Shown one piece after another: positions 18,921 through 27,175 of a stretch of 64,000 nucleotides of DNA. Position numbers and translations under genes: made by a program. Positions within the stretch are counted from its first letter, which is position 1, and each line of letters starts with the position of its first letter. Source of the stretch: Gammaproteobacteria bacterium (GTDB lineage: Bacteria > Pseudomonadota > Gammaproteobacteria > Pseudomonadales > Azotimanducaceae); NCBI GenBank assembly GCA_030425195.1, contig JAUIAV010000009.1, positions 62,001-126,000 on the forward strand. The letters run 5' to 3'. A model generated the notes under the pieces. The model was not told the origin of the DNA. It saw only the letters and a program-made list of their open reading frames with translations, and ran no database searches.

Positions 18921-19955
18921 ATGCCAGCCGAGATGCCCGCAGAGCTCGTAATCCCTGCGCCAGACCTTGCGAACGGATCGCCTTCCGTCGCACTCGAATC
19001 CGTCTACGAGCTGGTTGCCGAGGACTTCTCGTCGGTCAACCGGCTGATTCCGGCTCAACTGACATCGGATGTGGAGCTGGTTGAAGAGATCGGCCAGTAC
19101 ATCATCGAATCCGGCGGGAAACGACTCCGACCGCTGCTGGTACTGCTCGCCGCCCGTTGCTGCGGATATGCGGGCGCCGATCACATCAAGCTCGCCGCCA
19201 TCATCGAGTTTCTGCACACGGCCACCCTGCTCCACGACGACGTGGTGGATCATTCGGTGCTGCGCCGGGGCCGTGCGACCGCGAACGCCACCTGGGGCAA
19301 TGCCCCCAGCGTGCTGGTCGGCGACTTCCTCTACTCCCGGGCTTTCCAGCTCATGGTCGAGCTCGGACAGATGAAGATCATGGCCATCCTCTCCGATGCG
19401 ACCAATACCATCGCGGAAGGCGAGGTGATGCAGCTGGCCAACGTGGGTAACTGCCAGATCGGCGAGTCACAGTACATGGAGGTCATCCGCTGCAAAACGG
19501 CGCTGCTGTTCGAAGCCTCCACTCATACCGCTGCGGTGCTTTCCTGCCCCAAGCAGGGAACGCAGAGGCATCTCAGGCAGTTCGGCGAGCATTTCGGTCT
19601 CGCCTATCAGCTGGTGGACGACTGGCTCGACTACGCGGGTGAATCGGAATCCATGGGCAAGAACGTGGGTGACGACCTGGCCGAGGGCAAGCTGACGCTG
19701 CCGCTGATCCACGCTCTGGCCCGCGGCAGCGAACAGGACCGCCGCCTGCTCACCGAGAGCATCTCCGCCCGGAGCGTGGACGCGCTGCCCGATGTGCTCC
19801 GGATCGTCCGCGACACGGGCGCACTCGATTACACGAAAGCGGCAGCCAGAACCCAGAGCGAGCTTGCCATCGGCTGCCTCGAAACCCTCCCGGACAACGC
19901 CCATCGGGACGCTCTGGAAACACTCGCCCACTTCGCAACGGCCAGATTGAACTGA
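18921..19955 (+). CDS. ispB: Octaprenyl-diphosphate synthase (trans-polyprenyl synthase)
   Basis: 344 residues. First aspartate-rich motif LLHDDVVDHSVLRRG near residue 105, preceded by GGKRLRPLLVLLAA, and second motif AYQLVDDWLDYAG near residue 232, followed by GKNVGDDLAEGKLTLPLIHA. It elongates farnesyl diphosphate to the ubiquinone side chain. Divergent from rplU as in most Gammaproteobacteria. A second ATG at 18933 is possible; neither has a strong ribosome site. The next gene starts 8 bp later. Confidence 0.95.
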   Translation: MPAEMPAELVIPAPDLANGSPSVALESVYELVAEDFSSVNRLIPAQLTSDVELVEEIGQYIIESGGKRLRPLLVLLAARCCGYAGADHIKLAAIIEFLHTATLLHDDVVDHSVLRRGRATANATWGNAPSVLVGDFLYSRAFQLMVELGQMKIMAILSDATNTIAEGEVMQLANVGNCQIGESQYMEVIRCKTALLFEASTHTAAVLSCPKQGTQRHLRQFGEHFGLAYQLVDDWLDYAGESESMGKNVGDDLAEGKLTLPLIHALARGSEQDRRLLTESISARSVDALPDVLRIVRDTGALDYTKAAARTQSELAIGCLETLPDNAHRDALETLAHFATARLN

Positions 19956-19962
19956 TCAGCCA

Positions 19963-21447
19963 ATGATCCGTCTGCTGCCTTCCTGCGCAGGCCTGCTTGC
20001 CCTGTCGTGGCTGATGCCCGCCGCCGCCGGACTGGCGCTGTCACCCTGCATCCTGGACGGCGGTACCGGCATCGCCAGTGCTGAAGCCCGCTGCGGCTGG
20101 CTGACCCGGCCTGAAAACCCGGAAGCGCCCGAGGGCACGCAGATCAGGCTCAGAGTGGCCGTCGTCCCGGCACTCAGCCCGAACCCCAGGCCGGACGCAC
20201 TGACGGTGATCAATGGTGGTCCGGGCGGTTCCTCCATCGACATGTATGCGGACATGGCGGCCACCTTCTCGGCCATCCGCCGGGAACGGGACATTCTCAT
20301 CATCGACCAGCGCGGCACGGGCGCATCGAACCCGCTCGATTGTCCCCGGCTCGAATCCGCCGGGATGGATGAGAGCGAAAGTGTCATACGTGAGGCTGCC
20401 CGGGCCTGTCTGGACTCGCTGCCCGGCGACCCGCGCTTCTACACCACGAGCGTGGCCGTTCAGGATCTGGAAGCCGCACGTCTCGCCCTCGGATATGCTT
20501 CATTGAACGTCTACGGCGTGTCCTATGGCACCCGCGTGGCCCAGCATTACGCCCGCCGGTTTCCCGATCGGGTCCGGACGCTGATCATCGACGGGGTCGC
20601 ACCGCCGGAGGTGCCCCTCGGCCCCATCGCCGCGCTGAATGCACAACGGACCCTGGATCGCCTGTTCGAACGCTGTGCGGGCGACGAGGCCTGTCACGAG
20701 CGGTTTCCGGATCCAGACGCGCAGTTCACGGCTCTCAAGGCGCGGCTCGAGGCGGGGCCGATCCCCGTCACGGCGGCGCATCCGGTCACCGGCGTTCCCA
20801 CATCCATCGACGTCACCCGCAACCACCTCCTGATGACGGTCCGGATGATGAGCTACGCCCCGGAGACCACCCGGCTGATTCCGCTGATCGTCGATGAGGC
20901 CGCCAGCCGTGAGAACTACGTGCCTCTGGCGGCAAACGCGCTTCGTATCGAATCGGAACTCTCGGGCGCCATCCGTTTCGGCATGCACAACTCGGTGATC
21001 TGCACCGAGGACGCGCCTTTCTTCGGAAATCTGGACCTGCCGGCCCTGGAAGGGACCTATATCGGGCCGCAGCAGGCGGAATCGCTGATCAGTATCTGTC
21101 GTGAATGGCCTGCCGGACCGATGGACGACGATCTCCGCAAACCGCTCACCGTCGACGTGCCGGTACTGATCCTCTCCGGTGAAGAAGATCCCATCACACC
21201 GCCGGAGTACGGTGATATGGCCCACCAGTCGCTGCCGGACAGCCTGCATCTGATCGGCGCCGGTCAGGGACACGGGGTGATCGGCCGTGGCTGTTTTCCT
21301 GGAATCGTCACGGATTTCGTCGAACAGGGATCCCTCGAAGGACTGAATACGGACTGCGCCGGACGGCTCACGCATCCCACTTTCTTTGTCAATCTCATGG
21401 GGCCGGTGGCAGCGGGCGAACGGACCTCCGAGGAGGACGCGCCATGA
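19963..21447 (+). CDS. Exported alpha/beta-hydrolase peptidase (S33/TAP-like)
   Basis: 494 residues with a signal peptide (LLALSWLMPAAAGLALS). Oxyanion block NGGPGGSSIDM, then IDQRGTGASNPLDC, nucleophile elbow YGVSYGTRVAQHYA (Ser near residue 187), acid block LSGEEDPITPPEYG and His in GAGQGHGVIGRGCFPG. This is the tripeptidyl-aminopeptidase-like S33 branch, acting in the periplasm or outside. Its stop overlaps the following ABC ATPase start by 4 bp, so it is coupled to that exporter. The substrate is unknown; a proline-releasing or ester-cleaving role are both possible. Confidence 0.82.
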   Translation: MIRLLPSCAGLLALSWLMPAAAGLALSPCILDGGTGIASAEARCGWLTRPENPEAPEGTQIRLRVAVVPALSPNPRPDALTVINGGPGGSSIDMYADMAATFSAIRRERDILIIDQRGTGASNPLDCPRLESAGMDESESVIREAARACLDSLPGDPRFYTTSVAVQDLEAARLALGYASLNVYGVSYGTRVAQHYARRFPDRVRTLIIDGVAPPEVPLGPIAALNAQRTLDRLFERCAGDEACHERFPDPDAQFTALKARLEAGPIPVTAAHPVTGVPTSIDVTRNHLLMTVRMMSYAPETTRLIPLIVDEAASRENYVPLAANALRIESELSGAIRFGMHNSVICTEDAPFFGNLDLPALEGTYIGPQQAESLISICREWPAGPMDDDLRKPLTVDVPVLILSGEEDPITPPEYGDMAHQSLPDSLHLIGAGQGHGVIGRGCFPGIVTDFVEQGSLEGLNTDCAGRLTHPTFFVNLMGPVAAGERTSEEDAP

Positions 21448-22166
21448 TCCGCGCCGAGGGGCTGATGAAATCGTTTGGGGAGGTCAGAGCGGTGCGCGAG
21501 GTGTCGTTTGCTGCCGCGGATGGCCGGGTAACCGCATTGCTCGGTCCGAACGGCGCCGGTAAGTCCACCTGCCTGCGCATCCTCTCCACCATTCTGCAAC
21601 CCGATGCCGGTTCCGCCTGGATCGACGAGCACGGAGTCAATGACGACCGGCATGCGGTGCTGCGCGCCATCGGCGTTCTGCCTCACGCGACCGGCCTCTA
21701 CACGCGGCTCACCGCCCGGGAGAACATCGCCTACTTCGGCCAACTGCACGGCATCGGCAGATCCGCACTGGCTGAGCGCATCGACAGCCTGGCAGACGAA
21801 CTCGAGATGGGCGGATTCATCGACCGCAAGGTGGAAGGTTTCTCTCAGGGGCAGCGGATCAAGGTGGCCCTGGCCCGGGCGGTGGTCCACAACCCGCAGA
21901 ATCTGATCCTGGACGAGCCGACCAACGGCCTTGACGTCATGGCCACCCGTGCGCTCCGCGAAATCATCCTGAACCTGAAACGGCAGGGCCGCTGCGTGCT
22001 CTTCTCGAGCCATATCATGCAGGAGGTGGCCAACCTCTGTGACGACGTCGTCATCATCGGCGGCGGCGAGGTCCGTTTTCAGGGCACGCTGGATGCCCTG
22101 GTCCGCGAGAGCGGCGAGAACGATCTCGAAGACGCCTTCATCCGGATGGCGGGCGTCGGGGAATGA
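21444..22166 (+). CDS. ABC transporter ATP-binding protein (NatA-like)
   Basis: 240 residues. Walker A LLGPNGAGKSTCLRIL near residue 35, signature in degenerate form FSQGQRIKVALARA, Walker B LILDEPTNGLDV, H-loop SSHIMQEV. The short single-domain layout and the C-terminal stretch match NatA/CcmA-type ATPases of ABC-2 exporters. Overlaps both neighbours by 4 bp. Partner permease is the next gene. Confidence 0.88.
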   Translation: MIRAEGLMKSFGEVRAVREVSFAAADGRVTALLGPNGAGKSTCLRILSTILQPDAGSAWIDEHGVNDDRHAVLRAIGVLPHATGLYTRLTARENIAYFGQLHGIGRSALAERIDSLADELEMGGFIDRKVEGFSQGQRIKVALARAVVHNPQNLILDEPTNGLDVMATRALREIILNLKRQGRCVLFSSHIMQEVANLCDDVVIIGGGEVRFQGTLDALVRESGENDLEDAFIRMAGVGE

Positions 22167-23335
22167 GCGGCTTCACAACCGTGCTCGTGAAGGAGTGCCG
22201 TGACAACCTGCGTGACCGGCGCACCATCCTTTCCTCGTTTTCTCTGGCCGTGCTCGGGCCCGTGCTTTTCATCGGCCTGATGTCGTTTGTCCTCAATACG
22301 GCCCTGGGCGAATCCGATGAACCCGCGGAAGTCAGCATCACGGGTGCGGCGTACGCACCGGATCTGATCGCCTTTCTGGAATCCCAGAACACCAGGATCA
22401 CCTATATCGAGACAGACGACCCGCGCACCGAGGTGGTGGGACGCCATCATCCGCTCGTGCTGTTCATTCCGGAGGACTACCAGGCGCGTTTCACCGCGGG
22501 ACTGATGGTCCCTGTGACGCTCTGGCACGACAGCTCTCAGATCGGTTCCTCCCGCCGTAATTTCTCGGCCGTACGGGCCATGATCAGCACCTATGCCCGG
22601 ACGATCGGCGTCCTCCGGCTGCAGCTGCGCGGGGTGGACCCCACCATTGCCAATCCCATCGTGGTGCGTGAGATGGATACCGCCTCACCCGCCGCCCGGG
22701 CGCTCACGGTGCTGGCCACCCTGCCCTATCTGCTGGTGCTCGTCGTCTTCATGGGCGGTTTCTATCTGGCCATCGACACCACCGCCGGGGAACGGGAACA
22801 CGGATCCCTCGAGCCGCTGCTGTGCCAGCCCATATCCCGCGCCCAGCTGGTGCTGGGGAAGACCTCGGCTGCAGCGCTCTTCAGCGCCCTCTCACTGGTG
22901 CTGTTCCTGATCAGCTTCGCTCTCGCGATCCCCTTTGCACCTCTGCACCGGATCGGGATGTCGCTGGAGGTGGATCTGGCCATGAGCGCGGCCATATTCG
23001 GCGTCTCCACGCCACTCATGCTGTTCGGTGCTTCGGTGCTCACGGCGGTGGCCTCCTGGGCCAAGAGCTACAAGGAGGCGCAGACCTATCTCACCGTCGT
23101 CATCCTGGTGCCCACCCTGCCGCTGATCGTCACGCAGATGATGAGCATCGAGCCTTCCGCGGCGCTCATGACGGTGCCGTCCCTCAGCCAGTCCATGCTG
23201 ATCAATCAGCTGATCACCGGCGAGGCCGTCGATCTGACCCACGTGGTCATTTCCATGGCAACGACCGGACTCGCCGCGGCCGCCATGATCCGGCTGACCA
23301 TCTGGCTGTACAACCGGGAACGGATTCTGATCTGA
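22163..23335 (+). CDS. ABC-2 type permease (NatB-like)
   Basis: 390 residues. One N-terminal membrane segment, a large extracytoplasmic domain (~50-180), then five to six C-terminal membrane segments with the ABC-2 phrase TAGEREHGSLEPLLCQPISR. This is the layout of NatB, the sodium-efflux permease of Bacillus, and related exporters. The cargo cannot be read from sequence. Cotranslated with the ATPase and the exported peptidase, which suggests the three act on one process, possibly export and trimming of a peptide. Confidence 0.85.
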   Translation: MSGFTTVLVKECRDNLRDRRTILSSFSLAVLGPVLFIGLMSFVLNTALGESDEPAEVSITGAAYAPDLIAFLESQNTRITYIETDDPRTEVVGRHHPLVLFIPEDYQARFTAGLMVPVTLWHDSSQIGSSRRNFSAVRAMISTYARTIGVLRLQLRGVDPTIANPIVVREMDTASPAARALTVLATLPYLLVLVVFMGGFYLAIDTTAGEREHGSLEPLLCQPISRAQLVLGKTSAAALFSALSLVLFLISFALAIPFAPLHRIGMSLEVDLAMSAAIFGVSTPLMLFGASVLTAVASWAKSYKEAQTYLTVVILVPTLPLIVTQMMSIEPSAALMTVPSLSQSMLINQLITGEAVDLTHVVISMATTGLAAAAMIRLTIWLYNRERILI

Positions 23336-23363
23336 AGCGCGAGTTGCGCCGCTCTGGCAATGC

Positions 23364-23774
23364 TCAGCGCGCGAAGAGGAATTCCGTCACGCCAACGCCG
23401 ATGATGTTGTAGAAAGCGACGTGGCGACCACCGAAGAGCACCGCCGGTTTCGGCGGACTGACCGGCATGGCTTTCAGCCCGTGTTCGGCAAAGACCGCTT
23501 CCACGGCCTCCCGACCCTCCACTTCGTAGCAGAGGTGATAGATGCCTGTGTCGACCCGCTTGAGAACGGCATCAATCGGGCTTGGTCCCTCCGCCGGTGT
23601 GATCAGCTCGATGTCCGGAGCCGAGTCGGAGCGGCACATGGCCAGATGAACGTTCTGCAGCGGATCATGGATCAGATCACCGATGTCGTATCCCTGCGCC
23701 CGGAGGAACCGGCTGATCCGCTCCGTGGATCGCACCGCCAGGCCGAGATGATGAAAGCTGAACGGCAGGCTCAA
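23364..23774 (-). CDS. VOC-superfamily protein at the end of the acylation operon
   Basis: 136 residues starting at TTG 23774 (MSLPFSFHHLGLAV), which overlaps the methyltransferase stop (TTGA). Metal-ligand positions of the VOC fold are visible: His in FHHLGLAV, His in YHLCYEV and Glu in TEFLFAR. The pattern resembles methylmalonyl-CoA epimerase or glyoxalase-type proteins. The larger upstream frame is inside the methyltransferase and is not coding. An epimerase or lyase acting on the acyl group handled by the operon is inference. Confidence 0.75.
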   Translation of the reverse strand: MSLPFSFHHLGLAVRSTERISRFLRAQGYDIGDLIHDPLQNVHLAMCRSDSAPDIELITPAEGPSPIDAVLKRVDTGIYHLCYEVEGREAVEAVFAEHGLKAMPVSPPKPAVLFGGRHVAFYNIIGVGVTEFLFAR

Positions 23775-24679
23775 ACCGGCACCCTTGCATAGTAAGCGAC
23801 GTTGATGGACAGACCGCGGCGCTCGCACTCCTCCACCGATTTCGTCGGGTAGGGGACGTGCAGCCGTTGTTCGATTACATATCCGGAGGCCTCGATCATC
23901 TCCTCCACCACGGCGACGCGATCGAAAAGAAAAATGTGATCGATCGCAGGTGCGTTCACGCAGGTGGTGAGGTAGGAAAGGCCACCCGGCACCGTGCATT
24001 CACGGAGCTTCGTCAGGAACGCTGCCGGCTGCTCGACATGTTCGAGCACCTCACCCATGACGGTCATCGTGTAACGTTCTACCGGCTCGAACTCGAGGAA
24101 ATCGAGCTCATGCAGCTTCAGCCGTTCGCCCGGCGGATAGCCATGATGACCGAGAATCGCTTGAGTTTGCGCGAGGCTCGTTGCGCTGATGTCGACGCCG
24201 GTCATGGTATCGAAACCACCGATCTGCGCCGCCTGCAGAAAGTAGTAGCCGTGTCCCGGCCCCACCTCAAGGTAACTGCCCCCCTGCTGTTCCGGGAAGT
24301 TGTCCACGAAGAAGTGATGCATGGCGTTGTGGTTCGGCCACAAAAAGGAAGTGATGGCGAGGCCATACATGTATTTACTCATGTAGGTCGGGTTGTGATA
24401 GACCCGCTCGCCCACTTCCGCATAGGTCGAACAGCGATACCGTCTGTGCTTCAGGAAGTAGAACTGCTCTTCCTGGGTATCCCGGACGATGGTGTTATAG
24501 CACTCGGCGAGATATTCGATCCCGTGTCCCTGTGCAGTGCAGAAAGCCAGATAGGATTCCAGATCGGCCGCGTCGCCCTCCGGCAGCTTCGCCCTGGATT
24601 TGTCTATGTGGTTCTTATGCGCCGGGTTCTGCTCGACGATGCAATGCAGCAGTTGTCCCACAAGCGTCTTTTCACTCAT
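23771..24679 (-). CDS. SAM-dependent class I methyltransferase in the acylation operon
   Basis: 302 residues from MSEKTLVGQLLHCIVEQNP. Motif I is GGSYLEVGPGHGYYFLQA near residue 135, acidic post-I residue in TGVDIS, and motif with GEVLEHVEQP, all of the class I fold. The N-terminal ~120 residues (ESYLAFCTAQGHGIEYLAEC) do not match a domain I know. It starts 5 bp after the microprotein gene and overlaps the VOC gene by 4 bp. Probable O-methylation of the transferred acyl group or of its ACP-bound form, inferred from context only. Confidence 0.82.
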   Translation of the reverse strand: MSEKTLVGQLLHCIVEQNPAHKNHIDKSRAKLPEGDAADLESYLAFCTAQGHGIEYLAECYNTIVRDTQEEQFYFLKHRRYRCSTYAEVGERVYHNPTYMSKYMYGLAITSFLWPNHNAMHHFFVDNFPEQQGGSYLEVGPGHGYYFLQAAQIGGFDTMTGVDISATSLAQTQAILGHHGYPPGERLKLHELDFLEFEPVERYTMTVMGEVLEHVEQPAAFLTKLRECTVPGGLSYLTTCVNAPAIDHIFLFDRVAVVEEMIEASGYVIEQRLHVPYPTKSVEECERRGLSINVAYYARVPV

Positions 24680-24684
24680 CCCTG

Positions 24685-24810
24685 TCAGTACCCCTGATAT
24701 ACGAAGGTGGTCGCGGAATTGCTCAGAACCCAGGCGGCGAGGATCACCATGGCTATCACCGTCGCCGCCAGGACCTCTTTGAGAATGCTCAGGAACCGCC
24801 CGGACATCAT
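24685..24810 (-). CDS. DltX-like membrane microprotein (41 aa)
   Basis: 41 residues: MMSGRFLSILKEVL, a hydrophobic segment AATVIAMVILAAWVLS, and a C-terminus ATTFVYQGY. Its ATG overlaps the stop of the DltD-like gene by 4 bp and its stop is 5 bp before the methyltransferase. In dlt operons the DltX microprotein has one membrane helix and, as I recall, an extreme C-terminal F-x-Y-x-x-F/Y motif with a tyrosine that carries the acyl group between DltB and DltD. F-V-Y-Q-G-Y at the very end here fits that pattern. Missed by usual length cut-offs. Confidence 0.75.
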   Translation of the reverse strand: MMSGRFLSILKEVLAATVIAMVILAAWVLSNSATTFVYQGY

Positions 24811-25949
24811 CTCCCTTCCTCATTTCCTTCCAGAACCAGGCGCTTCACCAGGATCGCAAACGTCCTGTCCAGCCTGCCCTTGTCCTTGAGATGCAGATGA
24901 TCCCGGTAGGCCCCGGCCGGCGGATGCAGTCCGGGATGATCCCAGAACCGGACCATACCATCACCGTGAACGGCGACCACCCTTTCCACCTCATCGCCGA
25001 TGTCCGCGGCAATCTCTGCGATTCCCTCCTTTCGGAGGTAGGCGGGATTCAGCGGCGGAACGTAGACGGCCGCAGGCCCATCGAATGCGGCGAGAGACTT
25101 CACTATCCGGCGGAGGATGCGGTGATTCAGCTGATCCTCGTCCATGCTGGTGGCCATGGCGAAGTATTCGCTCGTCGTCTCCGCTCCGCTGTAGGCGCGC
25201 CAGAAATCCGGACCCGTCATCTGCTCGATGGGTTTCGGCACCTTCCGCTCCTGCCGGACGGCCGGATTCCAGCGATTGAGCGCCGTCTGAGCCTTGAGGT
25301 TCAACGCATAACCCGCTATCGGCATTCCGCTGATCCGGCCAAGCCCGAAGTCCACGAGCTGTCCCGGGCGCATCTGCGCGAGATGCAGGCCGAGAGTTCC
25401 GACCTCCCTGGGCACCAGTCCCAGGCCGATGGCGCGTAGGTTTTCCCAGCGCGATATCGCATGGGTGTTGAACACCCACCAGGGATTGACGGCAACGACA
25501 ATGGCAGCGGGATCGCCCGACCTGGCGTGCTCGACCGCCAGCAGCGTTTCGTAGAGCGCCGCGGCCTGGAGCAGGTAGATGGAGACGTGTGTTTCCATGC
25601 CGGTGCGGTTCAGCCGGCTTGCGACGATGTCTGGCAGCAGTCGCCAGCCAACCCGCCCCCGTTGATCCGTGAGGCGCATGTTGATGCTGGACCCGGCGAT
25701 CCAGGCGACGTGCCCGGGTGGTGCCGCGACATCCCGGAAACCGACGGGTCGGGCTCTCTCAACGGACGCCATCGAGGCGTTCGCGCTGAGCCTGCTGTCG
25801 AACATGCTGACCAGCCCGGTATCGGGCAGGTTCGAGAGCACCGAACCACCTGCGGCCGTAAGCAGGCCCGCCAGCAGCAGTACCCGGATCAGGCTGGACC
25901 AGCTCGGCCAGAGCGGCTCGGTGTGCCAGCGGTCAAGAAGCCGGATCAT
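24807..25949 (-). CDS. DltD-like membrane-anchored SGNH acyltransferase
   Basis: 380 residues from MIRLLDRWHTEPLWPSWSSL. One N-terminal membrane anchor (residues ~20-38), then an extracytoplasmic SGNH-like domain: block I AWIAGSSINMRL (Ser near residue 87-88) and the terminal D-x-x-H in YRDHLHLKDKGR (D350, H353). In dlt systems DltD takes the acyl group outside the membrane and places it on the polymer. The start overlaps the MBOAT stop (ATGA). Sequence outside the active-site blocks is divergent, so DltD-like is a structural analogy. Confidence 0.75.
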   Translation of the reverse strand: MIRLLDRWHTEPLWPSWSSLIRVLLLAGLLTAAGGSVLSNLPDTGLVSMFDSRLSANASMASVERARPVGFRDVAAPPGHVAWIAGSSINMRLTDQRGRVGWRLLPDIVASRLNRTGMETHVSIYLLQAAALYETLLAVEHARSGDPAAIVVAVNPWWVFNTHAISRWENLRAIGLGLVPREVGTLGLHLAQMRPGQLVDFGLGRISGMPIAGYALNLKAQTALNRWNPAVRQERKVPKPIEQMTGPDFWRAYSGAETTSEYFAMATSMDEDQLNHRILRRIVKSLAAFDGPAAVYVPPLNPAYLRKEGIAEIAADIGDEVERVVAVHGDGMVRFWDHPGLHPPAGAYRDHLHLKDKGRLDRTFAILVKRLVLEGNEEGR

Positions 25950-27175
25950 GCGCTCCACCCGAACAGTGAGCTGTAGAAGGCCGCGAGCCTGTCGGTGGAG
26001 ATCACGAGCAGCGGAAAACTCATCAGCACGTAAACAAACGTGATCCCCGTAGCCGTGGTTCGCGCCAGCGTCTCGTTGCGGATCAAGCGGCTCAAGGACC
26101 ACTTCCGATTGCCCAGCAGGCGCAAAACGATCAGCCCCAGACTGTGATAGATCCCGAAGATCACCAGCGACAGCGAGAGATCGTGCCACAGGGCGATGGT
26201 CATCATCGTCGCCACCACTGCCCGGTACTGCGTCCTCGCTCGCATCCCGCCCGCGGGTACGAACACGTTCCGCTGGGCGAACCGCGTGAGCGACATGTGC
26301 CAGTTGGCCCAGAAGAGCTGCAGGTTTCTCTGCAGGTACGGGTAGTGGAAGTTCTCTTCCAGCCGAACTCCAAAAAGACGGGCAAAGCCGATGGCGAGAT
26401 CCGCATATCCAGAGAAATTGAAATAGAAGTACCAGGCAAAGGCCACGAGCGCGAGGATGAGCGGTACCTCGAGCGCCTCGAACTGCGTCACCATGACGAC
26501 GCTGGGCGCCAGCAGCTTCGCAAGAATGAAGAGCTTCACGAGACCGAGCACGATCCGCTGCAAGGCGATCGAAAAGTCCTCAGCGTCAGCCCGCGTCCGG
26601 GCGATACCGGTCAGATCGAGCTCTTTGAACTGACAGATGGGGCCTGTCACCAGCACGCAGGGAAAGAGCCCGTAAGCGAGCACGTCTACAGCCGGTGGAT
26701 CCAGCAATCCCAGATAGCGCTGGATCGCGAGGTCCAGGGCTCTGAACGTGGCAAAAGACAAGCCGACCGGAATGAATACGTCCCGGATCGCATCGAGCTG
26801 ACCCAGGGTCGGAGAAAAGGCCCACAGTACGTCTGCCAGCCCTTTGTTGAGCGGACCGACGAACGCATCGCCCAGGAGCTTCCAGGCAACCATGGGCGCG
26901 AGCAGCGCGATGAGATGGGAGAAGAACGCGACCCGTCTGGCGAGACCTTGTGGTACCCGGTCCAGCAGCGACCAGACTGGCGGAATCAGCATCCAGTAAA
27001 GGAGGTAGAAAAACGCCAGACGCGGAGCGATCGCGGCAATGAGCACAACGCCTGACAGAATCCACACCAGCTTCCGGGCGAGAGCCCCACGGCAGAGATA
27101 GAACGCGGGAATCGCGATCAGCACGACGGCAAAGAGATCGTAGAAGTAGCTGGTGGCGTCGAAACCACCACTCAT
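25946..27175 (-). CDS. MBOAT-family O-acyltransferase (DltB/AlgI type)
   Basis: 409 residues, about ten membrane segments. Diagnostic blocks: VFIPVGLSFATFRALD, FYFNFSGYADLAIGFARLFG, YLQRNLQLFWANWHMSLTRF near residue 292, and the catalytic His in MTIALWHDLSLSLVIFGIYH near residue 330. These are the conserved features of DltB/AlgI, which pass acyl groups from a cytoplasmic donor across the membrane. Overlaps the FkbH-like gene by 4 bp and the DltD-like gene by 4 bp. Confidence 0.92.
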   Translation of the reverse strand: MSGGFDATSYFYDLFAVVLIAIPAFYLCRGALARKLVWILSGVVLIAAIAPRLAFFYLLYWMLIPPVWSLLDRVPQGLARRVAFFSHLIALLAPMVAWKLLGDAFVGPLNKGLADVLWAFSPTLGQLDAIRDVFIPVGLSFATFRALDLAIQRYLGLLDPPAVDVLAYGLFPCVLVTGPICQFKELDLTGIARTRADAEDFSIALQRIVLGLVKLFILAKLLAPSVVMVTQFEALEVPLILALVAFAWYFYFNFSGYADLAIGFARLFGVRLEENFHYPYLQRNLQLFWANWHMSLTRFAQRNVFVPAGGMRARTQYRAVVATMMTIALWHDLSLSLVIFGIYHSLGLIVLRLLGNRKWSLSRLIRNETLARTTATGITFVYVLMSFPLLVISTDRLAAFYSSLFGWSA

